From: Andrena cerasifolii
Taxonomy: Eukaryota > Arthropoda > Insecta > Hymenoptera > Andrenidae
DNA: 64,000 nucleotides
NCBI RefSeq assembly: GCF_050908995.1
Contig: NC_135120.1
Coordinates: forward strand, 5,035,433-5,099,432
Reading direction: 5' to 3'
Within the stretch, counting starts at the first letter, position 1; every line of letters begins with the position of its first letter. This document shows, in pieces, positions 12,672 through 23,705 of the stretch. Below the pieces are notes generated by a model that was not told the DNA's origin, searched no databases, and saw nothing but the letters and a program-made list of their open reading frames with translations. The position numbers were made by a program, and so were the translations under genes.

Positions 12672-13278
12672 GTTGCTACTATAAGCGTCAATCTACGGAT
12701 AACAGATAGTTTTTTGTTTCTGGTTCCTGAGCAGCCGAACTCTGAAAGACATTTCGCGGAACTTCCTCTTCAATAGTACCAACATTTAACCAATACAGAC
12801 CTGCGTAATGTGAAAATCCTTACGTGTACGCTCAATTTTGTGTCACTAAAATACGTATACTTTCATAATTTCTGTTAAATACAGACAAATAGTCCATTTT
12901 ATTTAGATTTTTTTTTACGAATTATTTAGTAAAATATACGAATAAAATATATATATATATAGAATTTTCATTACCAACCTAGGTGTACGCTCAATTTTGC
13001 GAATAACTGTAAATAATATGAAACAAGTGAAGAATAAAACTTGATCCAAATTCCATCCATGGATATTATATGAAAATAAACCATTACACTGTGTATGTTA
13101 TAAATAAAATAGCAACAACAGAAGTTGTGGAAAATATTTGAACCTTGGATATCATCAAATTATGTACTACCTACCATTGAATTGTTAATATGAATTTATT
13201 TACAATGCCTTTATTTTAATTTACAAAGGATAATATAAAAAGAATGTGTATTTGCAGAAAAATGTGTTTAATGTTTGT

Positions 13279-13799
13279 CAGTGGCGGATTTAATAAAAAA
13301 GGGCCAGGTGGCAAACGTTCTGAGGGGCCCGTTTTTTCGGAAAAATGAAGAGGTCGTTTACTAAAAACGGGCTCACTGTAGTTGTACAAAAAAATGTATA
13401 GTGTTTGGTTAAAATCGTAATTTCCTTTTTTTTTTGAAGATGGGGCCTTAGGGGGACCCTCTAGGCAGGGCCCATTTTTCGGGGAAAATGAAGAGGAAGT
13501 AACCTAAAAACGGGTTCAGTGTAGTCGTGCAGATAAAAGTATAGTGTTTGGTTAAAATTATAATTTTCTTTTTTTTTTGAAGATGGGGCCTTAGGGGGAC
13601 CCTCTGGACAGGGCCCATTTTTCGGGGAAAATGAAGAAAAAGTAACCTAAAAACGGGCTCAGTGTAGTCGTGCAGAAAAAAGTATAGTGTTTGGTTAAAA
13701 TTATAATTCTCTTTTTTAAGAATGGGGCTTTGAGGGGGCCTTCTGGGCTGGGGCCCAGGCAGCATTTGCTTATCGGCCACCCTCTTAAATCCGCCACTG
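13279..13799. mobile_element. TIR element 'CAGTGGCGGATTTAA' with internal tandem repeats
   Basis: Ends CAGTGGCGGATTTAA and TTAAATCCGCCACTG. Inside, a unit of about 130-150 bp (from GGGCCCATTTTTCGGGGAAA to the polypyrimidine run) recurs about three times. A shorter member is at 26951-27160. Confidence 0.8.
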
Positions 13800-15554
13800 G
13801 CTATTGTACAGATATATAACTTGTGTGTATATTTCGACAAAAGAATTTACTAACCGGAAATTAAAATACTCTTAAGTAAACAAGAACTGCATATAGGTAC
13901 ATACTCTCGGTACAAAATCTCAGTATAAAATTGACGACTGTTATCGAAACAAAACACTCGCGAAAACATAGTGCATACTGCATAAACAAAAAGTGAGACC
14001 AACGGGCATTACTAGGTTATAATTTGATCGCGATTTTCGTGAGATTATAGAGCTAGGTAAAGAAAAAATACGGCCAACAACGATTATTTCGTCGATATTT
14101 ACCAAATCGGCGAACATGTATAAAGCAATCTGTTCTGGATTGAATCTCACCACTCACGAACTTCAATTAAAATCTTTTGGGCCATAAGACGGGGGCACAA
14201 TTTCTATATAGAAGAAAATAGGTTATAGAATAGCTTTTTCAATCGGATGCGAAATTTGTATCGTTACGTTATTCGGAATTTAGTATTCTGGTAGGGGAAT
14301 AGCTCATTTTCATGATTTCCATAATGATTTTCGGCAAAATAAGGCATCCAGAGCACTGGATATCGGGGGGCCACCATTTTGTCCGTCGGGGGAGGTGTAC
14401 GTGAAGTGGGCTCAAGCATGCTCAAGATAGACCGTCAAGTCCGAACATTTTTATTTCGCAGCTCTCCTGTATACTTCGTAACTACATATGCTTACCAAAT
14501 TTAAGTTAAAATTTGATAACGGTCGGTACAGTGGCCAACCAGCCTCACTTCAGTCTTTACACAGAACGATTCGATACCGTATGAACACAAGAAAATTTTA
14601 ACGTTACCCCATTTCTTTCCAACTTCGTGCTGGATTTTTCGCGTTCAAAATGCACGCAGCCACACCACGGGAGCACTAATTTTAATCTGAATTACGCTGC
14701 GCAGATCTTATTTCACTTTCTGCACACAGCGCGCGATAGGAATCACGAAAAAACTCGACATAATCGGTAATATAAAGGGACAAGTCATAAAACGCCATGA
14801 ACAATAACAAGGAGCCGCCATTTGCAATGCGAACAACTGACATGCGCAAATCAATCGCGCGGGGCACACTGGGTATTTTCAGAGGCGCCATCTTACCAAT
14901 CGTTTTAACATTGAAATTTCATAACCTCTGATTTCTTACATTCATTATATTCGTAAATATTGTATTACATTCTCGGTTTTTCTAACATTCTACATAAGAG
15001 AAATACTCGATACGAATTACGACATGTATTTTCGCCCTTATTAATTCACGATCTTGTACGATCAGTTTCGAAATGAATTTTGCGAAAATAATAAGTTATT
15101 AGCGCTTATTATATTTGCACGCACAGGAAATGATTGAATCATTGAAACCAAAGTCTCAGCTCCATGTATATACACCGTAGTATATAACCGATTTAAACTT
15201 ACTCTAAACATACATATACGTATCATTTGAAAGAAGATAAAGAAATATGTGAACATGATGAATAATGAATTTTATATCATAGTATAGTTGATATACATAG
15301 TCGTGTTTATTTCTTAATTGAATTATTGGTATAAATAAATACAATGCGCTTAGAAAAATAAATAGTAATTAATTCACTAGAGAACATTTTAAACAAACTG
15401 AAAATGTATCATTCAACGAACTTCGGTTTACTCAAGCTACCTATACAAGTCTTTCGCATGATGATTTTCTATTGCATTTATTTATTAAACACATACATCA
15501 CTTTATCAAGGAAATTCGGTATTACCACTAATCTTTTATCTGTGTACATGATAT
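13800..15554. other. Intergenic, no gene recognised
   Basis: Apart from weak short open frames, nothing supports a gene. The stretch 14380-14900 is less AT-rich and could hold an unrecognised exon or UTR, but no conserved protein motif was seen. Confidence 0.5.
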
Positions 15555-15872
15555 TTATTTTGGACAAGACTGCATAAGTCCAGCATTGTTCATTACTTCT
15601 AGTGCTTTCGCTGGGTCGTAAGTTCTACAATGAAAAAGAAGGATTTGTTGTCATAAGTTAAAAAACAAAAAAAAAAAGAAGCAATTATAATCTTCGTGTG
15701 ATTTTAATTACTTGTAAAAGTTTTCGATTTTTCTTTCCTGGGCATCAGTCACGAGAAATTTTAAGGAAAAAGTGACAACCAAAGACAATGCGATTGCTCC
15801 TATTAAACCTTTTTTAACCTGAGCAATATGAAGATTACGAAGTTGAGGTTTTGCAAGGCGTCCTTCTGACAT
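15555..15872 (-). CDS. cype: Cytochrome c oxidase subunit 6C (cyclope)
   Basis: Nuclear-encoded small subunit of mitochondrial complex IV in the inner membrane. Two coding exons, 15712-15872 and 15555-15624, joined by an 87-bp intron (donor ACAA|GTAATT, acceptor TTGTAG). The product is 76 residues; human COX6C is 75. It starts MSEGRLAKPQLRNLHIAQ, has a single membrane helix around GLIGAIALSLVVTFSLKFLV, and ends YDPAKALEVMNNAGLMQ then SCPK. The start codon follows directly on AATTTCAG, so exon 1 of the transcript is probably an upstream non-coding exon. In-frame Mets further upstream are read through that intron and were rejected. Confidence 0.93.
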
Positions 15873-16027
15873 CTGAAATTCAGACATTAGAGTAGACATA
15901 AATATATAGTGAAGGGCAAATTTGCTTGGGGACATAATAAATAACTTCTAACTGCTAATAAATATATTTACAACGCATTGCCAGCAGTTATGTTAACATT
16001 GTTATAACTTTATACAATATAAAGCAA

Positions 16028-16175
16028 GGGATCCATCTGGAAGCTAAGCTATGCTATGCTATGTCTAGCTGTGGTACAGCTTAGCTTAGCTCTTGGTGGA
16101 AATGGTTCCATAAGGATGTGTAAAGCTAATTTTTTTAAACTTAGCATAGCATAGCTTAGCTTCTAGGTGGATCCC
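16028..16175. mobile_element. Short palindromic MITE
   Basis: Near-perfect inverted repeat: GGGATCCATCTGGAAGCTAA at the left and the complement, with one or two differences, at the right. Internal GCTAAGCTATGCTATGCTATG is itself repetitive. About 148 bp. Confidence 0.8.
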
Positions 16176-16710
16176 AGCTTGATAGAGGTAGCAGGACAGT
16201 ATGGTTTATGTGAAAAAAATTTGTACGAAAAATATGAATGAATATAGATTGAAACAGTTAGAAGGAACACATCATTCAGTTCCTATTATTTTGTAACAAT
16301 CAATACTATCATACCATGACAGGTTATCGAAAGATTTACAAGTACGAAATAGATGTTATGTAACAGTTAATATTCTTCCAAATAAAAGTAAAAACTGAGT
16401 CAAATGTAGGAGGAATCAGTAAGAATAATCGTAAAAGTAATACATACTTTGGCAAATGATATAGTACAATATTTTAACGAACTTTAGACTATATACTTCG
16501 TTACGAAACGTTGTCAATGGTATATCCAGGTATATCTGGGTATATCACCTGCAAACCGTTCGTAAACTTACAAACTGAGTACCACTGGGTATGTATGTAT
16601 ATATGTATGTAGTACTATCAAGTTATTTTAGGTGTTTTCCAGAATTAATCTTTTAGGAACCAATGTTTTCTTAAAGTAACCAACTTCTGTTAGTAAAGCC
16701 ATCATGAGTA

Positions 16711-16852
16711 AAGCGTCGTTTTCATGCGAGAGTCTGGCTGGTGCGAGAAAATTACTTGGATTGGTTGTTTCTGATAGAGACGAAGATAGCTCTATAAGAA
16801 TCAACCAATCCAAGTCATTTTCTCGCCCAGCGCAGAGTCACTGCGAGATACC
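16711..16852. mobile_element. Short inverted-repeat element
   Basis: GAGAAAATTACTTGGATTGG and CCAATCCAAGTCATTTTCTC face each other across about 55 bp, with partly paired outer flanks. Outer limits are approximate. Confidence 0.6.
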
Positions 16853-16928
16853 GTACTCACTATAAGATAAGTACATACCAGTTTACCATGCTATAAAAAT
16901 GTCTGCCACTGTCTTAAGCTTAGAATAT

Positions 16929-17000
16929 GTACATTAGGCGTCAAAACGGCTTCCCTTCGGAAATTTGGCAACGTTGCATGTCACTAGGCATAACTCAGCA
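16929..17000. mobile_element. Half copy of palindromic MITE 'GTACATTAGGCGTC'
   Basis: Matches the reverse complement of the right half of 17645-17780 almost base for base, from GTACATTAGGCGTCAAAACG to CATAACTCAGC. The other half is missing here. Confidence 0.7.
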
Positions 17001-17059
17001 GGGGTAGTAACATAATCAACGTAAATTATTATTCCAAAATTTATAGGTCCAACTACATA

Positions 17060-17372
17060 GGGCGAATTCCACTTACGTCTAAATCGCCCGTCATTTTCAT
17101 TAAGCTAGGTTTTCATGTACGCAACTGGACGCATCGTCAAGAATTTAAAAGTCGATTTTCTCGAAAATGAAGCACGATATGAAAAAAAGTTACTCTTTCA
17201 TTTCGACTTATAACAAGTAAATGAGTCGAGAAAAAGGAATAAAATTTGTTGACATTGCGCTTCATTTTCGAGAAAATCGAATTTGAAATTCTTGACGATG
17301 CGTGCAGTCGCGTATAAGGAAACGTACCCTAATGAAATTCACGGGCAATTTGGGCGTAAGTGGAATTCGCCT
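17060..17372. mobile_element. TIR element 'GGGCGAATTCCACTTACG', copy 1
   Basis: Ends GGGCGAATTCCACTTACG and CGTAAGTGGAATTCGCC; inner arms share TCGATTTTCTCGAAAATGAA. About 313 bp. The second copy at 37156-37668 is larger. Confidence 0.85.
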
Positions 17373-17644
17373 ATAGATAGTTCAGTCAAATACACATAAA
17401 AATAAATTTTTATATATATAAACACCAAAAATAATAAAAGCTACATCACAGAAAAACATAAAAACAACAAAAATAAAAATTCTAAAAATTATTTAAAGTA
17501 ATATATACATCTTTGACACCACAAATCAAAATTTTTCTTTAAACTATTTAAATAATAAAATATAACTAAATTCAAAAATAAAAAATTTAACGGAATTCAA
17601 TGAACAAGCGGAATAAAATAATTAATCACCCCCCCCCCTGAGTA

Positions 17645-17780
17645 TGTACACTAAGCGCCAGAATCGGCTTCCCTTCGGAAATTTGGCAACGTTGCATGTC
17701 ACTAGGACCGCTGAGTTATGCCTAGTGACATGCAACGTTGCCAAATTTCCAAAGGGAAGCCGTTTTGACGCCTAATGTAC
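17645..17780. mobile_element. Palindromic MITE 'GTACATTAGGCGTC', full copy
   Basis: GTACACTAAGCGCCAGAATC at the left pairs with the complement of CGTTTTGACGCCTAATGTAC at the right; the whole 136 bp can fold into a hairpin. Confidence 0.85.
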
Positions 17781-19189
17781 TACTGAAAGGCGCATTGCCT
17801 ATACCTCTCGCACGGAAAAAGATCTGCACCACCCAGATAGCACAAAGACGTCTTAAAGATGTCTTAGAGACGTCCAATCCAGGCGTTCAAGATGTCTTAA
17901 AAACGTCCACGAACGTCCAGAAGACGCCTTAAAGAGGTCCTAAAAACGTCCATTTTCACAAACTAGTACGTCTTTGAGACGTCCAGAAAACACCTTGGGT
18001 ACATCCGAAATAGGCGTTTTTAAGACGTTCGTCGGTATTGGTTTGATTTAATAAAAATTTAAGGAAATAAATGGTTCTCAAAATAAGATCAAACTCGATA
18101 ACAATTTATTTCATATATTTAATTCAGAAATAATGTAGAATATATGCACTTACAATAGATACAAGAACATGTTAGTACGAGGTAGAATATGCAGAATATA
18201 CACTTAAAATAAACATGGATGTGCACTTAAAATAGATGAAATATGTAGAACATGTAGGTAGTATACATAAATTATATAAAATATAATTATTTATTCATTG
18301 GGTGCAGCAATCTCAATTTATCTGCAATCGTCTCTAAAGTGCGCTGCTGTCTGAAAATAAAAAAAGGTGTGAAATTAACTAATATCCTATACAAACAATT
18401 AAATAAACACATGTATAAAGACTCCCTATAGTGTTACTCGCTTTGTTAAAATATCTTCGGCTGTGACGTTTTCCTATTGCAAGCTCTTTTTAGCCAGGCT
18501 TGTATGGATAGCTCTGTACCTTTTTATTCTCTGCCATTTCCCTGTGGTCTGCTGCACTTTAAAGAAGAATTTCGAGGAAACATTACATTGAATTTTACAG
18601 TAATCATTAGGAACAGTAAAGTAAGGGTGATAGTTACATATTAAAACCATTGCTACGTTTAATTTATGGAAATCTTCTTTCCTTTTTCTGCCGACGCCAA
18701 CTAAATAGCATTGGTCATCAACGGCGTTAGCGCCCGTTTCACAAAATTATAATGATTGGAACCATAAAAATTTACCAATTCGTTAACCTAAAATTTAAAA
18801 ATTATTCAACCCCTAACCTAAAACTAATACGTACCTTTGACCGCAAATACTGAAACAAATATACAACTGTACAAAATCGTTATGAATGCTGTATAAAAAC
18901 TGTATGAAAACAATATAAAAACTGTATAAACCCGGTTTGCATACATTCGGTCAGAAACATTTAAACAAATGCCTCTCTGTTTTTGGTTTTCCATTGTTTC
19001 TTTGGGCAAATGTTTATAACCATTTATATGTACCAGTATGTACTTAAGTATATATGTATGTAGATCTAATAAGGCTTTACCTGTTCGATCTATCCATATT
19101 TCGTGGATGTATCCTAATGTATCGACATTTCTCAGATGGCGCACAGCCTCTTTTGAACGCCTGTTTCGGACGCACCCAAGGCGTGTTCT

Positions 19190-19373
19190 GGACGTCCTAA
19201 AGCCGTCTGCAAATTACGTCTTCTGGACGTTTTTTGGACGTCCTAAAGCCGTCTGCAAATTACGTCTTCTGGACGTTTTTTGGACGTCCTAAAGCCGTTT
19301 GCAAATTACGTCTTCTGGACGTTTTTTGGACGTCCTAAAGCCGTCTGCAAATTACGTCTTCTGGACGTTTTTT
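19190..19373 (+). repeat. 46-bp tandem repeat, four copies
   Basis: Unit begins GGACGTCCTAAAGCCGTCTG and ends GGACGTTTTTT; copies start at 19190, 19236, 19282 and 19328 with only one base changed (GTTTGC for GTCTGC in copy 3). A fifth, partial unit follows at 19374. The homogeneity implies recent expansion. Confidence 0.95.
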
Positions 19374-19444
19374 GGACGTCTTAAAAACGTCCATTTTCAC
19401 AAATCAGGCCGACAGGCTTACGGACCCAAAATGGACGTCTTTAA

Positions 19445-19610
19445 GCCCCGTTACGCACTTGCGACAAGTTGCCGGGGAACAGGTCGCCGACGACCACGAG
19501 GTACACGAGGATATATGAGTTCGTACGCACTTGGTCGTGGCGGACAACAAAGGTTTCTGGTCTCTTGTCGACCAAGTTGCCGGCGACTGGTCGCAAGTGC
19601 ATAACGGGGC
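19445..19610. mobile_element. TIR element 'GCCCCGTTACGCACTTGCGAC'
   Basis: Ends GCCCCGTTACGCACTTGCGA and TCGCAAGTGCATAACGGGGC, with further inner pairing around GTTGCCGG and CCGGCGAC. About 166 bp, nested in 17829-19636. Confidence 0.85.
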
Positions 19611-19636
19611 TAAGATGTCCTGTGCCATCTGGGTGG

Positions 19637-20524
19637 AGTCGCTGGCGACAAAGTTGCCAGCGATTGTTGCCCGGTCTATACGAGCCTTTACAGAACATTA
19701 ACCCTCCAACACATGGCTTGTGTTTCAGGGATCCTTGAGAATATCGTTTTTCATTTCTTTTCGTAACGCTGATCCGAATTATAATTTTTTTCCGCTTTTA
19801 GTCATTTGTTTGTCTAATCAATTTTCATATATGTGTAGTTATATACAATAAATTAATAATCTTAATATAAGTAAAACGATTACTTTGTTCATTAATAAAA
19901 ATACAGATAAAACAGTGAGTCCTGGAACTCCACTCATGTACATTCGGAAATATTTTTCACTCGTGCACTGACGAGTTAGCTTTATCCTAAATTTTGTCTG
20001 ATAAATATTCATACTTACATGATACGTTTCTATTATAACTTACAAAATTTGATTTCAACGATAAAAAAGATTAATTTTATTAATCACTTCAATCAACAAA
20101 TCAATTAATTTTTTTCACTTCTGATGCATGCACGCGTTCGCAACAGTTCGCACGTTCAAAGTGGTTCAAAGATCACAAATAGATGAATCGGCGGCTCTCA
20201 GTATTAAATGAAGTTAGCTGCTGATCCCACTTTTCGGTCAATGCATCGGGTATCCTTAACAATACTCTCCTTGATCACACGCAAACGTCTGCTTTTAAAC
20301 TTCGCTCCTAATTCACATATCGATTATATACATTCCTGTAGCTACATTCGCGTGATCACGCAACACACCAGCAAAGAGGAGATATAATAAGAGGCGTCAC
20401 TCGACAAGGACAGACATAAACTAGGGAAATCACTAGACAACCAATTTAAATGCCCATTCGGCAATGATCGGTAAACCATGGTAAACTTCGTCAATAATCA
20501 GCAAATTGCGGTAAAGTATATTTA
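19637..20524. other. Repeat-derived intergenic DNA
   Basis: No gene seen. The stretch 20252-20366 is a diverged direct copy of the last 110 bp of the solo LTR (21925-22033), sharing CGATTATATACATT and CGCGTGATCACGCAACA, so it is probably the 3' end of an older LTR. Confidence 0.6.
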
Positions 20525-21077
20525 GGCCAGTATTCATAGTCGCTACTTATTCTTAAGCAAATGCTCAAGCATTCGGCATCCTTTATTAGCTACTAGGTTA
20601 GTAGAGGATGCCGCATGCTTAAGCATTTGCTTAAGAAGGTTTAGGTTTAGGTTTATTTTTTTCCTTGGTACAAACGTATACATACCTTCGCGTCAGTAAC
20701 CAGAGATGGCGTTTCGAGATGTACATTCTCATATTGCCCAACGAACTATAGACTAGTGTTACTTATGTATCACATTATACAATACAAATTAATTCTTACA
20801 TAAACTTAACATTTCCTTCACCTTATCATTTCTCATTGTGTCTATGTTTATTATATTCTTATTTCTACTTCTCGGTCCTAAATCTATCTCACTTTTAATA
20901 TTTCATATTTCTCTTTTAATTCTACTGAGATACTTGACTATTGTCCTAGCGATGCCCATCCTGTCCCCTCTGATTTGATCCGCTATCTCCTCTCTCTCCT
21001 CCACTCCCTTTCTCCCCAGTTCCATTTGCAGTCTTCTTCATTTCCTTAAGAATAAGTAGCGACTATGAATACCGGCC
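20525..21077. mobile_element. Palindromic MITE 'GGCCGGTATTCATAGTCGC', interrupted
   Basis: Ends AGTATTCATAGTCGCTACTT and AAGTAGCGACTATGAATACC-type complement. An uninterrupted 122-bp relative lies at 49438-49559. The extra length here is the retrotransposon insertion at 20638-21045. Confidence 0.85.
20638..21045 (-). mobile_element. Non-LTR retrotransposon or SINE 3' end with (TAAACC)n tail
   Basis: Insertion splits the MITE and is flanked by a 7-bp target duplication TTAAGAA (20631-20637 and 21046-21052). Read on the minus strand it ends AAACCTAAACCTAAACC, a repeat tail typical of some non-LTR elements. About 408 bp; no open frame recognised. Confidence 0.75.
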
Positions 21078-21214
21078 TTAGTCAAGTAAGGATTTCAAAG
21101 GTTCCGCCCGGAGTGACGCCTCTTATTATATCTCCTCTTTGACACCAGCGAGCATCGTTACAACCAATAGAAAACGTGGACACATTTTCCGATCACTTCC
21201 TAGAGGATCACTAC

Positions 21215-22033
21215 TGTTGCGTATTTTAACGGTGATTTTAAGAACAGAACGCGGGTTGGTGCCCGTGGAGTGCTAAAGCACTCTGCTCGCGGAGTGTGCG
21301 GGGGTTTTAAATAAAATAGAATTATTAACTGGCAAAACTTCAATATATTTCTTAATAGTTTTAAGGATATACTTCAATTGTGAGAACAATTTTGGACTTT
21401 TTCGATTAAGAGTCAGGATCGTTCTGCCGTTCCGAAGTCCTCCCTTGTTGAACCTTCCCTCCTCGAACGTGGTGCCCCTTCCATCCTTGAACGTCCTCCC
21501 AGTCCTCCGGCCAATCAGGACGAAGGATGCGCTAATTCAAGCGGTAGGTTGTCCCGCGGTTGTCCGTCCGCCCTCGCGAATCGACGTCCATCTTTCCTTC
21601 TAATTCCGGGTGGTGGTGGAAACTCTGTGGAAGCGCGCTTTTCCGTTACACAACGGGGTGCCCACGTGGGAAGAGAAAGTGGGCTCTGCTCAGAGGATCG
21701 AGAGAACAACCCTTGAAGGAAATTTATGACTTCCTTAGCGTCGCCAACACTTCTGGAGTCGATCGACACTCCTAAAGACTAACAAAGGACAAGGCCTTCT
21801 CAAGAGATTACGTGACTTAGAAGAAACTCGCAATTCGTTTCGGGGTCTATTAATTGGTGTCCTCTTCCCGTTTTCGAACTCTGCCCAAGATCTTTCCCAC
21901 GTATGCCACCCGCATCGCGCATCCTTAATATTACGTTCTCAATCATACGCAAACATCGGCTTTCAAATTTCGCTCCTGATTTACCTATCGATTATATACA
22001 TTTCTGTGACTACATTCGCGTGGTCACGCAACA
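21215..22033. mobile_element. Solo LTR
   Basis: 819 bp beginning TGTTGCGT and ending ACGCAACA (TG...CA with an extended inverted end), flanked by a 4-bp direct repeat CTAC (21211-21214 and 22034-22037). No internal retrotransposon coding region is nearby. Its 3' 110 bp recurs at 20252-20366. It interrupts two adjoining copies of the CTAGTGATCC element. Confidence 0.7.
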
Positions 22034-22038
22034 CTACA

Positions 22039-22302
22039 CTTGTCTAGTGATCCTCTAGGGAGTGATCGGTATAATCGCAGCCATCTTGGAGCAAAACCAG
22101 AAATAAACATATCTTTCTCTTTCTATCCGTATTTCTCTCTTCCTTTCCGTCAGTATTTCTGTCTTTTTCTATCAGTATTTCTGTCTCTTTCTTTTTTACA
22201 GTTTCCTTCTCTGTCTACTTCCGCTTCTGCTCCAAAATCGCGACAACCAATCAGCGACGATACACGTTGTTCCGCTCACTCCCTAGAGGATCACTAGACA
22301 AG
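22039..22302. mobile_element. TIR element 'CTTGTCTAGTGATCC', copy 1
   Basis: Ends CTTGTCTAGTGATCCTCTAG and CTAGAGGATCACTAGACAAG. About 264 bp. Another copy, itself interrupted, is at 38441-38957, and a half copy ends at about 21210. Confidence 0.85.
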
Positions 22303-23705
22303 CGCGACATCGAGCGTCGCTTGCGACTTGACTTCGAAGCTTATCTCTGACCACGGATTTTGGTGGGAGTGTCCAGGTCAACCCAGACCGTGACGCTATG
22401 TTATGTATGTTTGTCGACGATCACCAATGGTGGATTGGTCAGAAAGAAACAAGAACGTCAATTTACAGTATAGATAAAGTAGGTATATTATAAGAACTAA
22501 ACGTGTAATTCGGTAATATTCTATTTATAAGTGGTCTCTGTTAGTTTCGCTTTAAAATGATAAAATGTTTCTTAATAACAACTCGTACTTGGCTAGATCT
22601 CGGTGTTTATTAAAAGTGCAGTGGAACGGATACTGACAGCTGACGAAGCGCCGAATTGTTGCGTAGGTGGCTGTAACTGCAGTGGAGATTATTTTAATGC
22701 GTTCGCATTAACAAAAAGTAAAAGTGTCAACGGTAAATTGTACGGTTGTACAATAGTGAGTTCCAGGCTTGTACAAAAGTTATTATTTTCTCCAATTAAT
22801 GTCATCGTATTATTATCATTATTCCCGAGTTAACTTGGTGGTATGTGATAAATACAGTTTTTCTTACTGCTCAAACTCCTATTATCGTTTATAGACTGTA
22901 AACAGAAAAACTGTCTTTCCTTTAACTGTTTACGAGATTTTGTGCAGAAATATTTACAAGAAAATACTCCAATATTTATATCAACGCGATAATAATAAAT
23001 ACTGTCTTATACACAGAAAATTGTGACGGAAATAAGAATATCGCAGCTTTTTCTGCAAAAATCAACAAAAAGTACAGAATAAATATTTCTACATGCTTTG
23101 TTTTCGAGAAAATTAATTTTGGAAATTTGCTAAGCATGCGTACACTTTTCCATCTTTTTAAGCGCAAGCATTCAAATGCTTAAGGTGTATACTATGCAGA
23201 AGTCATCGAGTCGTATTTATTTGCCATCCTTGATGAGTAAAGTTCAAGAGAAGTTAGATCTGATACTGATACAGACGATCCAAGGGCCAAATGAGCATTG
23301 ATATTCATTAAATCAGTTGTTTTACTTCCCTATCCTAACACAATAAGGCATCATCTTTTGATAGACTAGTTTATTCAATTTATATGCATCACGTAATCAA
23401 ACTAGATTTGAAGAATCAAGGTCTGGATTAATGTTGCTCTGACTCAAAATGTATAAGCCATAGCTGATAACTACTTAAGACTCTATACAGTCAAAAGAAT
23501 TAATACTGCTTCCGAACATTCTGAATATCATGAAAAATTAATATTTTAAATAAAAAATACGAATAGGGATGGCATATAGCGGTTAGGAATATTACACGTA
23601 TACTTATTGGCATTTTTATGCTTCATTTTCTTGAAAACAAAGTTTCGGTTTCAGTTTTACTATGAAGTTGTCTCTACTCTGTGTGATACAATATTGTATT
23701 GAATA
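22303..23705. other. Intergenic, no gene recognised
   Basis: AT-rich. A cysteine-containing open frame of 76 codons at 22603-22833 resembles nothing I recognise and lacks clear splice context. No TIR element was found. Confidence 0.4.

Larger units (their letters stand above)
11057..13009 (-). mobile_element. Tc1-like DNA transposon, degenerate
   Basis: TIRs of about 45 bp: CAGTTACTCATAAAATTGAG at 11057 and its complement (with TTCGC for the first variant) ending at 13009, flanked by TA. Inside is a broken transposase on the minus strand. A MITE (11132-11517) is inserted near the left end. Length without it is about 1.57 kb, normal for Tc1. Confidence 0.9.
17829..19636. mobile_element. TIR element 'CCACCCAGATAGCAC', GACGTC-rich
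   Basis: Ends CCACCCAGATAGCACA and TGTGCCATCTGGGTGG. Both flanks are packed with GACGTC/AAGACGTC motifs. It contains a 46-bp tandem array (19190-19373) and another TIR element (19445-19610). The middle (18040-19100) is AT-rich with no recognisable gene. A mini-version with the same ends and motif lies at 33460-33557. Confidence 0.75.

Noticed and set aside
15708..15935. 75-residue protein starting at 15935
   Set aside because: Its N-terminal 21 codons are read through an intron ending AATTTCAG, and its stop lies just past the donor ACAA|GTAATT; the COX6C model fits better.
19190..19373. CRISPR-like regular repeats
   Set aside because: Units are directly adjacent without unique spacers, in a eukaryotic genome; it is a tandem array within a transposon.
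20637..20658. Telomere repeat or telomere-targeted element
   Set aside because: Only about three TTTAGG units, at the end of a small retro-insertion with its own target duplication; explained as a 3' tail.
22603..22833. Small cysteine-containing secreted peptide
   Set aside because: No signal peptide, no family resemblance, no promoter or splice support.
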